Part shown: positions 41,632 to 52,126 of the stretch, in pieces
Layout: each line of letters starts with the position of its first letter
Position numbering within the stretch: the stretch's first letter is position 1
Source: Pseudomonas sp.
GTDB taxonomy: Bacteria; Pseudomonadota; Gammaproteobacteria; Pseudomonadales; Pseudomonadaceae
Direction of reading: 5' to 3'
Assembly: GCA_030656145.1 (NCBI GenBank)
Contig: JAUSOF010000042.1
Span: 1-64,000, forward strand
Length of the DNA: 64,000 nt
Program-made: the position numbers and the translations under genes
The notes under the pieces: generated by a model
Told to the model about the DNA's origin: nothing
The model's input: only the letters and a program-made list of their open reading frames with translations
The model's database searches: none

Positions 41632-41778
41632 GCCCGTTAAACTGACTCTTCACGCTGAACTGCGAAGGCTACTTTAGCCGAGCTTACGGGTTGTAGATGA
41701 GCCGCGCGATACATTGCGTTGCGGCTCACTTACAACACAGCATTACCCAGTGCAGCAGATCTCAAGCAGGTTTTGTCC

Positions 41779-42159
41779 ATGTCAGATTCTCGTTACCAGG
41801 TCGACGTCAAGATTGTTACCCGCTACCTGCCGGAGCAGTCGCAGCCGGAGCAGAACCGTTTCGCCTTCGCCTACAACGTGACCATCGTCAACCAGGGTGA
41901 GTTGCCGGCCAAACTGCTATCGCGCCACTGGCTCATCACCGATGGCGACGGCCACGTACAGGAAGTACGTGGCGCTGGAGTGGTCGGTCAACAACCGCTG
42001 ATCGCAGCGGGCGACAGCCACACTTACAGCAGCGGCACTGTAATGGCGACCCGCGTCGGCACCATGCAGGGCAGCTACCAGATGCTCGCCGAAGACGGCA
42101 AGCAGTTCGACGCCCTGATCGCGCCGTTCCGCCTGGCGGTTCCGGGCTCGCTGCACTGA
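41779..42159 (+). CDS. apaG: ApaG protein
   Basis: Small beta-sandwich protein of 126 residues from [13 protein letters not shown]. Family segments are [22 protein letters not shown] and [10 protein letters not shown]. The biochemical role is unclear; the fold is of fibronectin type III kind and some members bind pyrophosphate nucleotides. Its TGA overlaps the apaH ATG by one base. The 20-residue extension in the track is outside the family. Confidence 0.94.
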   Translation: MSDSRYQVDVKIVTRYLPEQSQPEQNRFAFAYNVTIVNQGELPAKLLSRHWLITDGDGHVQEVRGAGVVGQQPLIAAGDSHTYSSGTVMATRVGTMQGSYQMLAEDGKQFDALIAPFRLAVPGSLH

Positions 42160-42983
42160 TGGCGACGTATGCCGTCGGCGATCTGCAAGGCTGCCTGAAG
42201 CCTCTGCAATGCCTGCTAAAGCAGGTTGCCTTCGATCCAGCCACTGATCGCCTGTGGCTGGTCGGCGACCTGGTCAACCGTGGCCCCGAATCGCTCGCCA
42301 CCCTGCGTTTTCTCTACCAGATGCGCGATGCGCTGACCTGCGTCCTGGGTAACCATGACCTGCACCTACTGGCTGTCGCATGCAATATCGAACGCCTGAA
42401 GAAAAGCGACACCTTGCAGGAGATTCTCGACGCCCCTGATCGCGCCGACCTGCTCGACTGGCTGCGTCGCCAGAAATTGCTGCATTACGACGCCGAGCGC
42501 GACACCCTGCTGGTACATGCCGGCATCCCACCGCAGTGGCCGCTGCCCAAAGCCCTCAGGCGCGCGGCAGAGGTTGAGGAAGCCTTGCTCGACGACGCAC
42601 GCTTCCCGCTGTTTCTCGACGGTATGTACGGCAACGAGCCGGCCAAGTGGGACAAGGATCTGCATGGCGTAACCCGCCTGCGGGTAATCACCAACTACTT
42701 CACGCGCATGCGTTTCTGCACAGCCGATGGCACCCTGGACCTGAAAAGCAAGGAAGGCGTGGCCAGTTCGCCGCCCGGTTATGCGCCCTGGTTCAGCCAC
42801 AAACAGCGCAAGACTCGCGGCCACACGATCATCTTCGGCCACTGGGCGGCCCTGGAAGGACGCTGTGAAGAACCCGGCCTGTTCGCCCTGGACACCGGTT
42901 GCGTGTGGGGCGGCGCCCTGACCCTATTGAATATCGACAGCGGCGAACTGCACCGCTGTGACTGCAGCGAGGTGCACGCATGA
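42159..42983 (+). CDS. apaH: Bis(5'-nucleosyl)-tetraphosphatase (symmetrical)
   Basis: Cleaves Ap4A to two ADP and, in other bacteria, removes Np4 caps from RNA. The 274-residue metallophosphatase has [26 protein letters not shown] and the late VHAGIPPQW metal motifs. It overlaps apaG by 1 nt and glpE by 4 nt. Confidence 0.95.
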   Translation: MATYAVGDLQGCLKPLQCLLKQVAFDPATDRLWLVGDLVNRGPESLATLRFLYQMRDALTCVLGNHDLHLLAVACNIERLKKSDTLQEILDAPDRADLLDWLRRQKLLHYDAERDTLLVHAGIPPQWPLPKALRRAAEVEEALLDDARFPLFLDGMYGNEPAKWDKDLHGVTRLRVITNYFTRMRFCTADGTLDLKSKEGVASSPPGYAPWFSHKQRKTRGHTIIFGHWAALEGRCEEPGLFALDTGCVWGGALTLLNIDSGELHRCDCSEVHA

Positions 42984-43309
42984 GCGAATTTTCCCGTATC
43001 CCCCCGTCCGCCGCCCAGGTTTTGCGCCAGCAAGGCGCCGCAGTGGTCGACATCCGCGACCCGCAGAGTTTTGCCGCCGGCCACATCAAAGGCTCGCAGC
43101 ACCTGGACAATCATTCGCTGCATGATTTCATCGCCAAGGCCGATCTCGACCTGCCGCTGATCGTCACCTGTTACCACGGCAACTCCAGCCAGAGTGCCGC
43201 CGCCTACCTGGTAGGCCAAGGCTTTTCGGCGGTTTACAGCCTCGACGGCGGCTTTGAATTGTGGCGGGCGACTTTCCCCGACGAGATTGCGCAAACACCT
43301 GACGAATAA
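42980..43309 (+). CDS. glpE: Thiosulfate sulfurtransferase (single-domain rhodanese)
   Basis: Single rhodanese domain, 109 residues, with the persulfide-forming Cys in [11 protein letters not shown] (about residue 65). Moves sulfane sulfur to cyanide or thiol acceptors. Overlaps apaH by 4 nt. Confidence 0.93.
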   Translation: MSEFSRIPPSAAQVLRQQGAAVVDIRDPQSFAAGHIKGSQHLDNHSLHDFIAKADLDLPLIVTCYHGNSSQSAAAYLVGQGFSAVYSLDGGFELWRATFPDEIAQTPDE

Positions 43310-43357
43310 AAATTTACTCCCTCAAGGCCACGCCAACACTGGGCTACCGCCTCCCTT

Positions 43358-43388
43358 AACGAACGGTAATATCCTGTTATCGTTCGTT
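43358..43388. promoter_or_regulatory. palindrome upstream of prkA
   Basis: AACGAACG and CGTTCGTT form an 8-bp perfect dyad, extended by an inner TAA/TTA pair around a short centre. There is no T-run, and the element lies 200 nt before prkA and 48 nt past glpE. It could be a glpE transcript-end hairpin or a regulator binding site for the prkA operon. Confidence 0.5.
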
Positions 43389-43588
43389 GTCACTTGACCT
43401 TGCCGATTCCGAACTATCCTTTAGCTCAGGCCATCCAAAATCAAGGTAGAGCCGGCTAGCCGGCATCCGGGCCATCGGTAAGACCATTAGGTGTTCTGGG
43501 GAAGTCTTCTCGGCTAACGTGTCAGCCGATCACCCGCACCTGCTCGACCGATGCCACGGCGGCTCTAAGCAGCGAGCGAGGTGTAGTC

Positions 43589-45511
43589 ATGAGCATATTC
43601 AGCCACTTCCAACAACGTTTCGAGGCGACTCGGCAGGAGGAATACTCCCTGCAGGAATATCTCGAGCTGTGCAAGCAGGAGCGTAGCGCCTACGCCACAG
43701 CAGCAGAGCGCCTGCTGCTGGCAATTGGCGAACCTGAATTGCTCGATACCTCCAGCAATTCCCGGCTATCCCGAATATTCTCCAACAAGGTGATACGCCG
43801 CTATCCGGCCTTCGCCGACTTCCACGGCATGGAAGAATGCATCGACCAGATCGTCTCCTACTTCCGCCATGCGGCCCAAGGCCTGGAAGAGAAGAAGCAG
43901 ATCCTCTACCTGCTTGGCCCGGTTGGCGGCGGCAAGTCGTCACTGGCGGAAAAGCTCAAGCACCTGATGGAAAAAGTGCCCTTCTATGCGATCAAGGGCT
44001 CCCCCGTATTCGAATCACCGCTTGGCCTGTTCAATGTCGACGAGGATGGCGCCATCCTCGAAGAGGAGTACGGCATTCCGCAGCGCTACCTGAGCAGCAT
44101 CATGTCGCCCTGGGCGACCAAACGCCTGACCGAGTTCGGTGGTGACATCAGCCAATTCCGCGTGGTCAAGCTGTACCCCTCGATCCTCAACCAGATCGCT
44201 ATCGCTAAAACCGAGCCGGGCGATGAAAACAACCAGGACATCTCCGCCCTGGTCGGCAAGGTGGATATCCGCAAACTCGAGGAGTTCCCGCAGAACGACG
44301 CCGATGCCTACAGCTATTCCGGAGCCCTGTGCCGCGCCAATCAGGGCCTGATGGAATTCGTCGAGATGTTCAAAGCCCCCATCAAGGTGCTGCACCCGCT
44401 GCTGACCGCCACCCAGGAAGGCAACTACAACAGCACCGAGGGGTTGGGGGCGATTCCCTATAGCGGCATCCTGCTGGCCCACTCCAACGAGTCGGAATGG
44501 CACAACTTCCGCAACAACAAGAACAACGAGGCGTTCATCGACCGCATCTATATCGTCAAGGTGCCCTACTGCCTGCGCGTCACCGACGAAATCAAGATTT
44601 ACGAGAAACTGCTGTTCAACAGTTCCCTGGCCAAGGCCCATTGCGCGCCGGACACCCTGAAGATGCTCGCCCAATTCTCGGTGCTGAGTCGCCTGAAGGA
44701 ACCGGACAATTCGAACATCTACTCGAAGATGCGCGTCTATGACGGCGAAAACCTCAAGGACACCGACCCCAAGGCCAAGTCGATCCAGGAATACCGCGAC
44801 AGCGCAGGTGTCGACGAAGGCATGAACGGCCTGTCGACGCGTTTCGCCTTCAAGATTCTGTCCAAGGTATTCAATTTCGACCCCCACGAGATTGCCGCCA
44901 ACCCGGTGCACCTGCTGTATGTGCTGGAGCAGCAGATCGAACAGGAGCAGTTCCCCGCCGAAACCCGCGAGCGTTACCTGCGCTTCATCAAGGAATACCT
45001 GGCGCCGCGCTATATCGAGTTTATCGGCAAGGAAATCCAGACCGCCTACCTGGAGTCCTACAGCGAATACGGGCAGAACATCTTCGACCGCTATGTGCTG
45101 TACGCCGACTTCTGGATTCAGGATCAGGAATACCGCGATCCGGAAACCGGTGAAATCCTCAACCGCGTCGCGCTCAACGAAGAGCTGGAGAAGATCGAGA
45201 AACCGGCTGGGATCAGTAATCCGAAGGACTTCCGCAACGAGATCGTCAACTTCGTGCTGCGTGCCCGGGCCAACAACAATGGCAAGAACCCGACCTGGCT
45301 CAGCTACGAGAAACTGCGCGTAGTGATCGAGAAAAAGATGTTCTCCAATACCGAGGACCTGCTGCCAGTCATCAGTTTCAACGCCAAGGCGAGCAAGGAG
45401 GATCAACAGAAACACAACGACTTCGTCACTCGCATGGTCGAGCGCGGCTACACCGACAAGCAGGTACGCCTGCTGTCCGAATGGTATCTGCGGGTTCGTA
45501 AATCGCAGTAA
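43589..45511 (+). CDS. prkA: PrkA family serine protein kinase
   Basis: A 640-residue protein, YeaG in E. coli, linked to stress and nutrient starvation. The N-terminal AAA-like domain has Walker A LLGPVGGGKSSLAEK (about 110) and later motifs; the C-terminal third has a kinase-like region. It heads the conserved prkA-yeaH-spoVR cluster. The start has GAGCGAGGTG upstream. The physiological substrates in Pseudomonas are not known to me. Confidence 0.93.
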   Translation: MSIFSHFQQRFEATRQEEYSLQEYLELCKQERSAYATAAERLLLAIGEPELLDTSSNSRLSRIFSNKVIRRYPAFADFHGMEECIDQIVSYFRHAAQGLEEKKQILYLLGPVGGGKSSLAEKLKHLMEKVPFYAIKGSPVFESPLGLFNVDEDGAILEEEYGIPQRYLSSIMSPWATKRLTEFGGDISQFRVVKLYPSILNQIAIAKTEPGDENNQDISALVGKVDIRKLEEFPQNDADAYSYSGALCRANQGLMEFVEMFKAPIKVLHPLLTATQEGNYNSTEGLGAIPYSGILLAHSNESEWHNFRNNKNNEAFIDRIYIVKVPYCLRVTDEIKIYEKLLFNSSLAKAHCAPDTLKMLAQFSVLSRLKEPDNSNIYSKMRVYDGENLKDTDPKAKSIQEYRDSAGVDEGMNGLSTRFAFKILSKVFNFDPHEIAANPVHLLYVLEQQIEQEQFPAETRERYLRFIKEYLAPRYIEFIGKEIQTAYLESYSEYGQNIFDRYVLYADFWIQDQEYRDPETGEILNRVALNEELEKIEKPAGISNPKDFRNEIVNFVLRARANNNGKNPTWLSYEKLRVVIEKKMFSNTEDLLPVISFNAKASKEDQQKHNDFVTRMVERGYTDKQVRLLSEWYLRVRKSQ

Positions 45512-45526
45512 GGCAGCCATAAGCAG

Positions 45527-45589
45527 CAAGCTTCAGGCTGCAAGCACCAGCGCCCGCACGCCGGGGTCGCACTTGCAGCACGTAGCTTG
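45527..45589. repeat. imperfect inverted repeat between prkA and yeaH
   Basis: The arms CAAGCTTCAGGCTGCAAG and CTTGCAGCACGTAGCTTG pair with about three mismatches over 18 nt around a 27-nt centre. The hairpin lies inside the operon, so it may stabilise or attenuate the prkA message. Similar AAGCTTG-type sequence occurs before rsmA. Confidence 0.6.
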
Positions 45590-45616
45590 TGGCTTGCAGC
45601 TCCTCGGAGGGGCCCT

Positions 45617-46888
45617 ATGAGCCATGTGATCGACCGACGCCTGAACGGCAAGAACAAGAGCACGGTAAACCGTCAACGCTTCTTGCGACGCTACCGTGAC
45701 CACATCAAGAAAGCCGTCGAAGAGGCGGTGAGCCGGCGCTCCATTACCGACATGGAGCATGGCGAACAGATCAGCATCCCCGGTCGCGACATCGACGAGC
45801 CGATATTTCATCACGGCCGCGGTGGCAAACAGACCGTCGTGCATCCGGGCAACCGGGAATTCACCACCGGCGAGCACATTCCACGTCCGCAAGGTGGCGG
45901 CGGTGGGCGCGGCGCCGGCAAGGCCAGCAATAGCGGCGAAGGCATGGATGAATTCGTCTTCCAGATCACCCAGGAAGAGTTTCTCGACTTCATGTTCGAG
46001 GATCTTGAACTACCCAACCTGGTGAAGCGCCACCTGACCGGGGCCGATACCTTCAAGACCGTGCGCGCCGGCATCAGCAACGAGGGCAATCCATCGCGGA
46101 TCAACATCGTACGCACGCTACGCTCAGCCCATGCCCGGCGTATCGCGCTGTCCGGCAGCAGCCGTACCAAACTGAAAGATACACAGTTCGAGCTGGAGCG
46201 ATTGAAGGCTGAAGAGCCGGACAACTTCAGTGATATCCAGGCACTTGAAGCAGAAGTCGGCCGGCTCCAGGCCCGAATCAAGCGGGTGCCCTTTCTCGAC
46301 ACCTTTGATCTCAAATACAACCTGCTGGTCAAGCAGCCCAATCCCAGCTCGAAAGCGGTGATGTTCTGTCTGATGGATGTCTCCGGCTCCATGACCCAGG
46401 CCACCAAGGACATTGCCAAACGCTTTTTCATCTTGCTGTACCTGTTTCTCAAGCGTAACTACGACAAGATCGATGTGGTATTCATCCGCCACCACACCAG
46501 CGCCAAGGAGGTCGACGAGGAAGAGTTCTTCTACTCCCGCGAGACCGGCGGCACCATCGTTTCCAGCGCACTGAAACTGATGCAGGAAATCATGGCCGAG
46601 CGTTACCCCTCCAACGAGTGGAATATCTATGGCGCCCAGGCGTCGGATGGCGACAACTGGAATGACGACTCACCGATCTGCCGGGATATATTGATCAAGC
46701 AGATCATGCCGTTCATGCAGTACTTCACCTACGTCGAGATCACCCCGCGCGAGCATCAGGCGCTGTGGTTCGAGTACCAACAGGTCAGCGAAGCCTTTGA
46801 CGACACCTTCGCCCAGCAGCAACTGGTGTCGGCAGGCGATATCTACCCCGTGTTCCGCGAACTGTTCCAGCGGAGGCTTGTGACATGA
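45617..46888 (+). CDS. YeaH/DUF444 family protein with von Willebrand A-like fold
   Basis: A 423-residue protein from [15 protein letters not shown], with CGGAGG upstream. The N-terminal third is basic and contains [11 protein letters not shown]. The C-terminal part resembles a vWA domain with a complete MIDAS-like [10 protein letters not shown] (about 255). Such domains bind metal and partner proteins. It is co-expressed with PrkA in other bacteria and overlaps the spoVR gene by 4 nt; the exact role is unknown. Confidence 0.9.
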   Translation: MSHVIDRRLNGKNKSTVNRQRFLRRYRDHIKKAVEEAVSRRSITDMEHGEQISIPGRDIDEPIFHHGRGGKQTVVHPGNREFTTGEHIPRPQGGGGGRGAGKASNSGEGMDEFVFQITQEEFLDFMFEDLELPNLVKRHLTGADTFKTVRAGISNEGNPSRINIVRTLRSAHARRIALSGSSRTKLKDTQFELERLKAEEPDNFSDIQALEAEVGRLQARIKRVPFLDTFDLKYNLLVKQPNPSSKAVMFCLMDVSGSMTQATKDIAKRFFILLYLFLKRNYDKIDVVFIRHHTSAKEVDEEEFFYSRETGGTIVSSALKLMQEIMAERYPSNEWNIYGAQASDGDNWNDDSPICRDILIKQIMPFMQYFTYVEITPREHQALWFEYQQVSEAFDDTFAQQQLVSAGDIYPVFRELFQRRLVT

Positions 46889-48465
46889 CAGCGTATGACA
46901 GCAACGTACCAGCGAAGAAACGCCAACCGATTTCCACCGGCTCGGAATGGACCTTCGAGCTGGTTCGCGCCTACGACCGCGAAATCAGCCGCATCGCCGA
47001 ACGCTATGCGCTGGACACCTACCCCAACCAGATCGAAGTCATCACTGCTGAGCAGATGATGGACGCCTACGCCTCGGTCGGCATGCCCCTGGGTTATCAC
47101 CACTGGTCCTACGGCAAGCAGTTCCTCAGCACCGAGAAAAACTACAAGCGCGGGCAGATGGGTCTGGCCTACGAAATCGTGATCAACTCCGACCCCTGCA
47201 TCGCCTACCTGATGGAAGAAAACACCATGTGCATGCAGGCACTGGTGATCGCTCACGCCTGCTACGGCCACAACAGTTTCTTCAAGGGCAACTACCTGTT
47301 CCGCACCTGGACCGATGCCAGCTCGATCGTCGACTACCTGGTGTTCGCCAAGCAGTACATCATGCAATGCGAGGAGCGCCACGGCATCGACGCCGTGGAA
47401 GACTTGCTCGACTCCTGCCATGCCCTGATGAATTACGGCGTCGACCGCTACAAGCGCCCCGACCCGATCTCCGCCGAAGAGGAGCAGCGCCGACAGAAGG
47501 AGCGCGAGGAGCACCTGCAAAAGCAGATCAACGACCTCTGGCGCACCATTCCCAAGGGCGCAGGCAAGCGCGGCGACCACGACAACAAACGTTTCCCCTC
47601 GGAACCCCAGGAAAACATCCTGTACTTCCTGGAGAAACACGCACCGCTGCTCGAACCCTGGCAGCGCGAAGTAATCCGCATCGTGCGCAAGATCGCCCAG
47701 TACTTCTACCCTCAGCGCCAGACCCAGGTGATGAACGAAGGCTGGGCCTGCTTCTGGCACTACACCCTGATGAACGACCTGTATGACGAGGGCCTGGTCA
47801 CCGACGGCTTCATGATCGAGTTCCTCCAGTCGCATACCAGCGTGATCTACCAGCCGCCCTTCGACAGCCCCTACTACAGCGGCATCAACCCCTACACCCT
47901 CGGCTTCGCCATGTACCGCGACATCCGCCGGATCTGCGAAGAGCCCACCGACGAGGACAAACATTGGTTCCCCGATATCGCCGGCAGCGACTGGCTGACA
48001 ACCCTCAAGTTCGCCATGAGCAGCTTCAAGGACGAGAGTTTCATCCTGCAGTACCTGTCACCCAAGGTAATCCGTGACCTCAAGCTGTTCAGCATTCTCG
48101 ATGACGACCAGAAGGATGAACTGCTGGTACCGGCCATCCATGACGAGCCTGGCTACCAGAGCATCCGCGAAACCCTGGCCGCCCAATACAACCTGGGCAA
48201 TCGCGAGCCCAACATCCAGATCTGGAGTATCGACCGACGCGGCGACCGCTCACTGGTCCTGCGCCACCAGCAACACGACCGCAAACCGCTGGGCAACTCC
48301 ACCGACGAAGTGCTCAAGCACCTGCATCGCCTGTGGGGATTCGACATTCACCTGGAGACCCTGCAGGGCGACAAATTGATCGACACCCTGCACGTACCGC
48401 CCAAGAGTGACAGCGACCACGACAGTGAATACCCCCGACTCGACCTGATCATTCCGCCACTTTGA
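46885..48465 (+). CDS. SpoVR family protein
   Basis: A 526-residue protein of the SpoVR/YcgB family, named after a Bacillus sporulation gene though this organism does not sporulate. Conserved segments include [25 protein letters not shown] and [10 protein letters not shown], rich in His and Glu that might bind a metal. No reaction is established. It completes the prkA-yeaH-spoVR operon. Confidence 0.92.
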   Translation: MTAYDSNVPAKKRQPISTGSEWTFELVRAYDREISRIAERYALDTYPNQIEVITAEQMMDAYASVGMPLGYHHWSYGKQFLSTEKNYKRGQMGLAYEIVINSDPCIAYLMEENTMCMQALVIAHACYGHNSFFKGNYLFRTWTDASSIVDYLVFAKQYIMQCEERHGIDAVEDLLDSCHALMNYGVDRYKRPDPISAEEEQRRQKEREEHLQKQINDLWRTIPKGAGKRGDHDNKRFPSEPQENILYFLEKHAPLLEPWQREVIRIVRKIAQYFYPQRQTQVMNEGWACFWHYTLMNDLYDEGLVTDGFMIEFLQSHTSVIYQPPFDSPYYSGINPYTLGFAMYRDIRRICEEPTDEDKHWFPDIAGSDWLTTLKFAMSSFKDESFILQYLSPKVIRDLKLFSILDDDQKDELLVPAIHDEPGYQSIRETLAAQYNLGNREPNIQIWSIDRRGDRSLVLRHQQHDRKPLGNSTDEVLKHLHRLWGFDIHLETLQGDKLIDTLHVPPKSDSDHDSEYPRLDLIIPPL

Positions 48466-48924
48466 TCAAGCACCGCTGCCCACACCTCCATTAGCCGGGA
48501 TGGCGTGAGCAACGGTGCTTGAGGCACGCCGGGGTCCAGGACGTAGCCCGAATGCAATCAGGGAGCGATTTGTTGAGCACCACCGCACCGTAGAAGTTCG
48601 CCCGCCGTCTTCGACGAAGCGCTTTCGCGCAGCAAACTGAAGGAAATGGTGTCTGTCGGCTTGCGGGTACCTGTAGGAGGGGCTTTAGCCGCGAAGCTGT
48701 GCTGTGCAAGCTTTCGCGGCTAAAGCCCCGCCTACAAAGAACGTCATAACCCATAAAATCAATGGCATACGGGTAGTTTGATGAACGGCCTTGGCCGCGA
48801 TCCATGGCCAGGCCATATCCGGTCGCGGACAAGCCCCCTACCACCAGAACGCCGCAAAATGCAGTCAAGCATGGTCGCTCAGGCCTTCCAGCCGTTATGC
48901 TGTGGCGCCTACAGAGGAGCAGAC
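48466..48924. other. intergenic region between spoVR and cca
   Basis: No supported ORF; the ATG-proximal part of the track's cca frame lacks family similarity. The main structure is a REP pair at 48672-48736. I see no clear promoter pair for cca. Confidence 0.5.
48672..48736. repeat. REP pair (BIME-like) upstream of cca
   Basis: TGTAGGAGGGGCTTTAGCCG and CGGCTAAAGCCCCGCCTACA pair around a short centre with little mismatch. This is the common Pseudomonas REP class with the GGCTTTAGCCGCGA core. Confidence 0.85.
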
Positions 48925-50148
48925 ATGCAGATCTACAAAGTCGGCGGTGCCGTGCGCGACCGCCTACTCGGCCGCGAAGTCACAGAGGTCGACTGGGTGG
49001 TGGTCGGTGCCAGCGCCGAACAGATGTTGGCGCTGGGCTATCGCCCGGTGGGCGCAGACTTCCCGGTGTTCCTGCACCCGCAGACCAGCGAGGAGTACGC
49101 CCTGGCGCGAACCGAGCGCAAGAGCGGGCGCGGCTATGGCGGTTTCACCTTCTACGCCAGCCCGGACGTCAGCCTCGAAGAAGACCTGATCCGCCGCGAC
49201 CTCACCGTCAATGCCATGGCCGAGGACGACCAGGGCCGCCTGATCGACCCCTATGGCGGCCAACGTGACCTCGACGCCAGGTTGCTACGGCATGTCTCCC
49301 CAGCCTTCGCCGAAGACCCATTGCGCGTGCTGCGGGTCGCCCGCTTTGCCGCACGCTATGCACCACTGGGCTTTCGCGTGGCGCCTGAGACTCTGGCACT
49401 GATGCGACAACTGAGCGACTCCGGCGAACTCTCGGCGCTGACCGCCGAGCGCAGCTGGAAGGAAATCTCCCGCGCCCTGCTCGAACCGCGCCCCGATGTG
49501 TTTATCCAGGTCCTGCGCGACTGCGGCGCACTCAAGGCGCTGCTGCCGGAAGTCGACGTCCTCTTCGGCGTGCCACAACCGCCCGCCCATCACCCGGAAA
49601 TCGATACCGGCCTGCACGTGCTCAGCGTCCTGCGCCAGTGCACCGAGCACCAGCAACCATTAGCGGTACGCTGGGCCTGCCTGCTGCACGATGTCGGCAA
49701 AGGCCTGACGCCAGTGGCTGACTGGCCACGGCATATCGCTCACGAGCAGCGCGGACTGAAGCTGATCCGTGCAATCAACGCACGCAGCAAGGCACCGAAA
49801 GACTGCCAGGAGCTGGCCCTGCTGGTCGGCGAATACCACACCCACGGCCACCGCGCACTGGAGCTGAAAGCCTCGACCCTGCTGGAGTTGCTGCAACACT
49901 TCGATGTATTTCGCCGCCCGCAGCGCTTCGAAGCGTTCCTTGCTGCCTGCGAGATGGATGCCCGCGGCCGGGACGGATTGGAACAACGCGACTACCCGCA
50001 GGCAGCCTACCTGCGCGGCGCCATGCAGGCCGCCCGCGCCGTGGCGGTACAGCCGCTGCTGGAGCTGGGTTTTCAAGGCCCCGAGTTGGGCGAGGCGCTC
50101 AAGCGCGCGCGTCTCACGGCGCTCAAGGCCTACAAGGCACAGCCGTAG
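48925..50148 (+). CDS. cca: tRNA CCA-adding enzyme (nucleotidyltransferase with HD domain)
   Basis: Adds or repairs the 3' CCA of tRNAs without a template. From [16 protein letters not shown] the protein has 407 residues, and AGAGGAG lies upstream. The class II nucleotidyltransferase motif GGAVRDRLL and the metal residues in VDWVVVG are at the start; [12 protein letters not shown] follows (about 90). The HD phosphohydrolase domain appears as LLHDVGKGL (about 253), as in E. coli Cca. The track's 49-residue extension is not family sequence. Confidence 0.95.
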   Translation: MQIYKVGGAVRDRLLGREVTEVDWVVVGASAEQMLALGYRPVGADFPVFLHPQTSEEYALARTERKSGRGYGGFTFYASPDVSLEEDLIRRDLTVNAMAEDDQGRLIDPYGGQRDLDARLLRHVSPAFAEDPLRVLRVARFAARYAPLGFRVAPETLALMRQLSDSGELSALTAERSWKEISRALLEPRPDVFIQVLRDCGALKALLPEVDVLFGVPQPPAHHPEIDTGLHVLSVLRQCTEHQQPLAVRWACLLHDVGKGLTPVADWPRHIAHEQRGLKLIRAINARSKAPKDCQELALLVGEYHTHGHRALELKASTLLELLQHFDVFRRPQRFEAFLAACEMDARGRDGLEQRDYPQAAYLRGAMQAARAVAVQPLLELGFQGPELGEALKRARLTALKAYKAQP

Positions 50149-50173
50149 GCGTGTGCCCCGGCGATCCACTGAT

Positions 50174-50192
50174 GCGCGCAGTGCACCCTACG
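50174..50192. repeat. half-copy of the GGGTGCGC-type REP-like element
   Basis: GCGCGCAGTGCACCCTACG closely matches one arm of the inverted repeat at 22095-22148. It lies at the 3' end of folK. Confidence 0.55.
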
Positions 50193-50727
50193 CTGGTTTA
50201 GGAAACGCCTGGAGCAACTCGCTCGGAGTCAGTTCGACGCCGCGCCACTGGAATGGCACGGGGCAGAGCTGCTGCTCGATCTGCGCCGCACGCCACAGCG
50301 CAGCAAAACTGCGCTGCTCTGCCGGGTGCAGGCGATCCGGTAGCAGCAGCGCCAATGGCCAGAGCACAAAGGCGTTTTTCAGAATTTCTGCGCGCGGCAA
50401 CACCAGCCCGTCGAAATTACCCACCTGATCGCCATACAGCAGCACATCGATATCCAGCGGCAGGCCCTTGCGCTCGGGCGCATAACGGCCATTATCCGCC
50501 TCGATGAATTTCAGCCGGCGATCAAACTCACCCAACGGCAGCTCGCTATAGCCCGCCACCACCAGATTGAAAAAGGGTCCGCTCTTGATGCCCACCGCCT
50601 GGCTTTCGAACACTGGCGAGCAGCGCATGTCACGCAGCACAGTGGCCAGCGCATCGAGCCCGGCCTGCAAATGCGCCTCACGCTCAATATTGCTGCCCAG
50701 GCCAAGCACAACGGGAGTTAGCGACAT
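50188..50727 (-). CDS. folK: 2-amino-4-hydroxy-6-hydroxymethyldihydropteridine diphosphokinase
   Basis: Transfers pyrophosphate from ATP to the pterin in folate synthesis. The 179-residue HPPK has GLGSNIEREAHL at the start, FNLVVAGYSEL, and the signature KGLPLDIDVLLYGD (about 92-105). It overlaps the upstream folB by 10 nt, which implies coupling. Confidence 0.93.
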   Translation of the reverse strand: MSLTPVVLGLGSNIEREAHLQAGLDALATVLRDMRCSPVFESQAVGIKSGPFFNLVVAGYSELPLGEFDRRLKFIEADNGRYAPERKGLPLDIDVLLYGDQVGNFDGLVLPRAEILKNAFVLWPLALLLPDRLHPAEQRSFAALWRAAQIEQQLCPVPFQWRGVELTPSELLQAFPKPA

Positions 50728-51074
50728 CCGCGCTCGATCTCCACACCAACACCGCCAACCGCCGCCGGCACCGCCCCAGGCTTGGTCAGCCGCAGACGCA
50801 GCCAGGGAATCTGAAACTCATTCATCAACACCTCGGCCAGCCGCTCGGCAAACGTCTCAACCAGAATGAACTGCGCGTCGCTGGCGAAAGCCTGAACACG
50901 CGCCGACACCGCCGCATAATCGAGCGCCTTGCCCAGGTCATCACCAGCGGCAGCAGGACGGTTGTCCCAGCCCAGGCACAAATCCAGGCGCAAGCACTGA
51001 CGAATGCTGCGCTCCCAGTCGTAGGCGCCGATGACGGTATCGACTTCCAGGCCTTCAATAAAAACTGTGTCCAA
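50718..51074 (-). CDS. folB: Dihydroneopterin aldolase
   Basis: Cleaves dihydroneopterin to the HPPK substrate. I place the start at a TTG (51074) that gives the family N terminus (M)DTVFIEGLEVDTVIG and 118 residues, with GGAG 7 nt upstream. An ATG six codons earlier (51092, MLWRKG) is the alternative. Motifs are GAYDWERSIRQ (catalytic Glu) and VETFAERLAEVL. Adjacent folK is the next enzyme in the pathway. Confidence 0.9.
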   Translation of the reverse strand: MDTVFIEGLEVDTVIGAYDWERSIRQCLRLDLCLGWDNRPAAAGDDLGKALDYAAVSARVQAFASDAQFILVETFAERLAEVLMNEFQIPWLRLRLTKPGAVPAAVGGVGVEIERGCR

Positions 51075-51322
51075 ACCCTTTCTCCACAACATGCTGACCC
51101 CGCAGCATATCGCTGGCTGGCCAAGTGACAACTACCGGGTATGACTATACGGCGTTGAAATCAGGTTTAAATGCTCATTTGCGACGCGCACGCCACGCTT
51201 TCGACGTGCCAGGCTAGCCCAGCGCGCCATAAAAGTAATACAGCCGAGGCATAGCCTGCGCTCGCTACCGTTTTCAACCGCCTGCTAGAATCTCGCCACT
51301 CCCTCAGCGTGGAATGGCTACC

Positions 51323-51892
51323 ATGTTTTGGCTACTGGCGATCCTCGCCTACCTGCTCGGCTCACTGTCTTTCGCCATCCTGCTCAGCCGCAAGGCGGGT
51401 GGGCCGGATCCGCGCATCAGTGGCTCAGGCAACCCTGGCGCTACCAATATGCTGCGGGTTGCCGGTAAACGCCTGGCCATTCTGACCCTGCTTGGCGACC
51501 TGCTTAAAGGCCTGCTACCGGTTCTGGCCGGCGCCCTGCTCGGCCTCAGCATGCAACAGCAAGCCTGGCTGGGCCTAGCCGCCGTCATGGGCCACCTCTA
51601 CCCGCTGTATTTTCGTTTCCGTGGCGGCAAAGGCGTCGCCACGGCGGCCGGCATGCTGCTGGGGCTTTACCCACCAGCCGCACTATTGGCCATCTGCGCC
51701 TGGCTACTGAGCTTCAACCTGACTCGCACCAGCTCACTGGCCGCACTGATCGCCACCCCAATCAGCTTACCGTTGCTGGCCTGGCAGCAACCTGAAGCGC
51801 TGCTCCCCATGAGCGTCGTAACCGGCCTGATCGTCTGGCGGCACCGCAGTAATCTACGCGATCTATTCGACGGCCAAGAACGGCATTTTTGA
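51323..51892 (+). CDS. plsY: Glycerol-3-phosphate acyltransferase PlsY
   Basis: Inner-membrane acyltransferase using acyl-phosphate to make lysophosphatidic acid, the first step to phospholipids. From [14 protein letters not shown] it has 189 residues and about five membrane helices. Loop motifs include [26 protein letters not shown] and the late [10 protein letters not shown]. The ATG three codons upstream lacks a spaced ribosome site. Divergent from folB. Confidence 0.94.
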   Translation: MFWLLAILAYLLGSLSFAILLSRKAGGPDPRISGSGNPGATNMLRVAGKRLAILTLLGDLLKGLLPVLAGALLGLSMQQQAWLGLAAVMGHLYPLYFRFRGGKGVATAAGMLLGLYPPAALLAICAWLLSFNLTRTSSLAALIATPISLPLLAWQQPEALLPMSVVTGLIVWRHRSNLRDLFDGQERHF

Positions 51893-51994
51893 GTAGCCAC
51901 TGCAAGCCACAGGTGGGCTCGACGGCGGCGCGCCCGTCCTTATAAAAAAAAATAACTCGTTGTTTTATATTTAAAAAATAAATATTCCAAAGCC

Positions 51995-52060
51995 TTGTAG
52001 GAGCCAGCTTGCTGGCGATCTTTGCAGGTCAAAAGCATCGCCAGCAAGCTGGTTCCTACA
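51995..52060. repeat. REP pair between plsY and tsaD
   Basis: TTGTAGGAGCCAGCTTGCTG on one side and CAGCAAGCTGGTTCCTACA on the other form a long inverted repeat with GCGAT inner ends. It is the CAGCTTGCTGGCGAT REP class of Pseudomonas, different in core from the copy at 48672. An AT-rich tract lies just upstream (51940-51990). Confidence 0.85.
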
Positions 52061-52126
52061 GAGTTTGCTGCGCGACAGCGCTAAGTCGAAGGCGGGGCGC
52101 CCCCTCTTATGGCTTATGGCTTTCGA

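Noticed and set aside
44015-45529. 504-residue minus-strand ORF opposite prkA
   Set aside because: It lies wholly antisense to a clear PrkA gene; its composition (runs of Val, Leu, Gly and Asp) is that of a mirror frame in high-GC DNA and it has no family motif.
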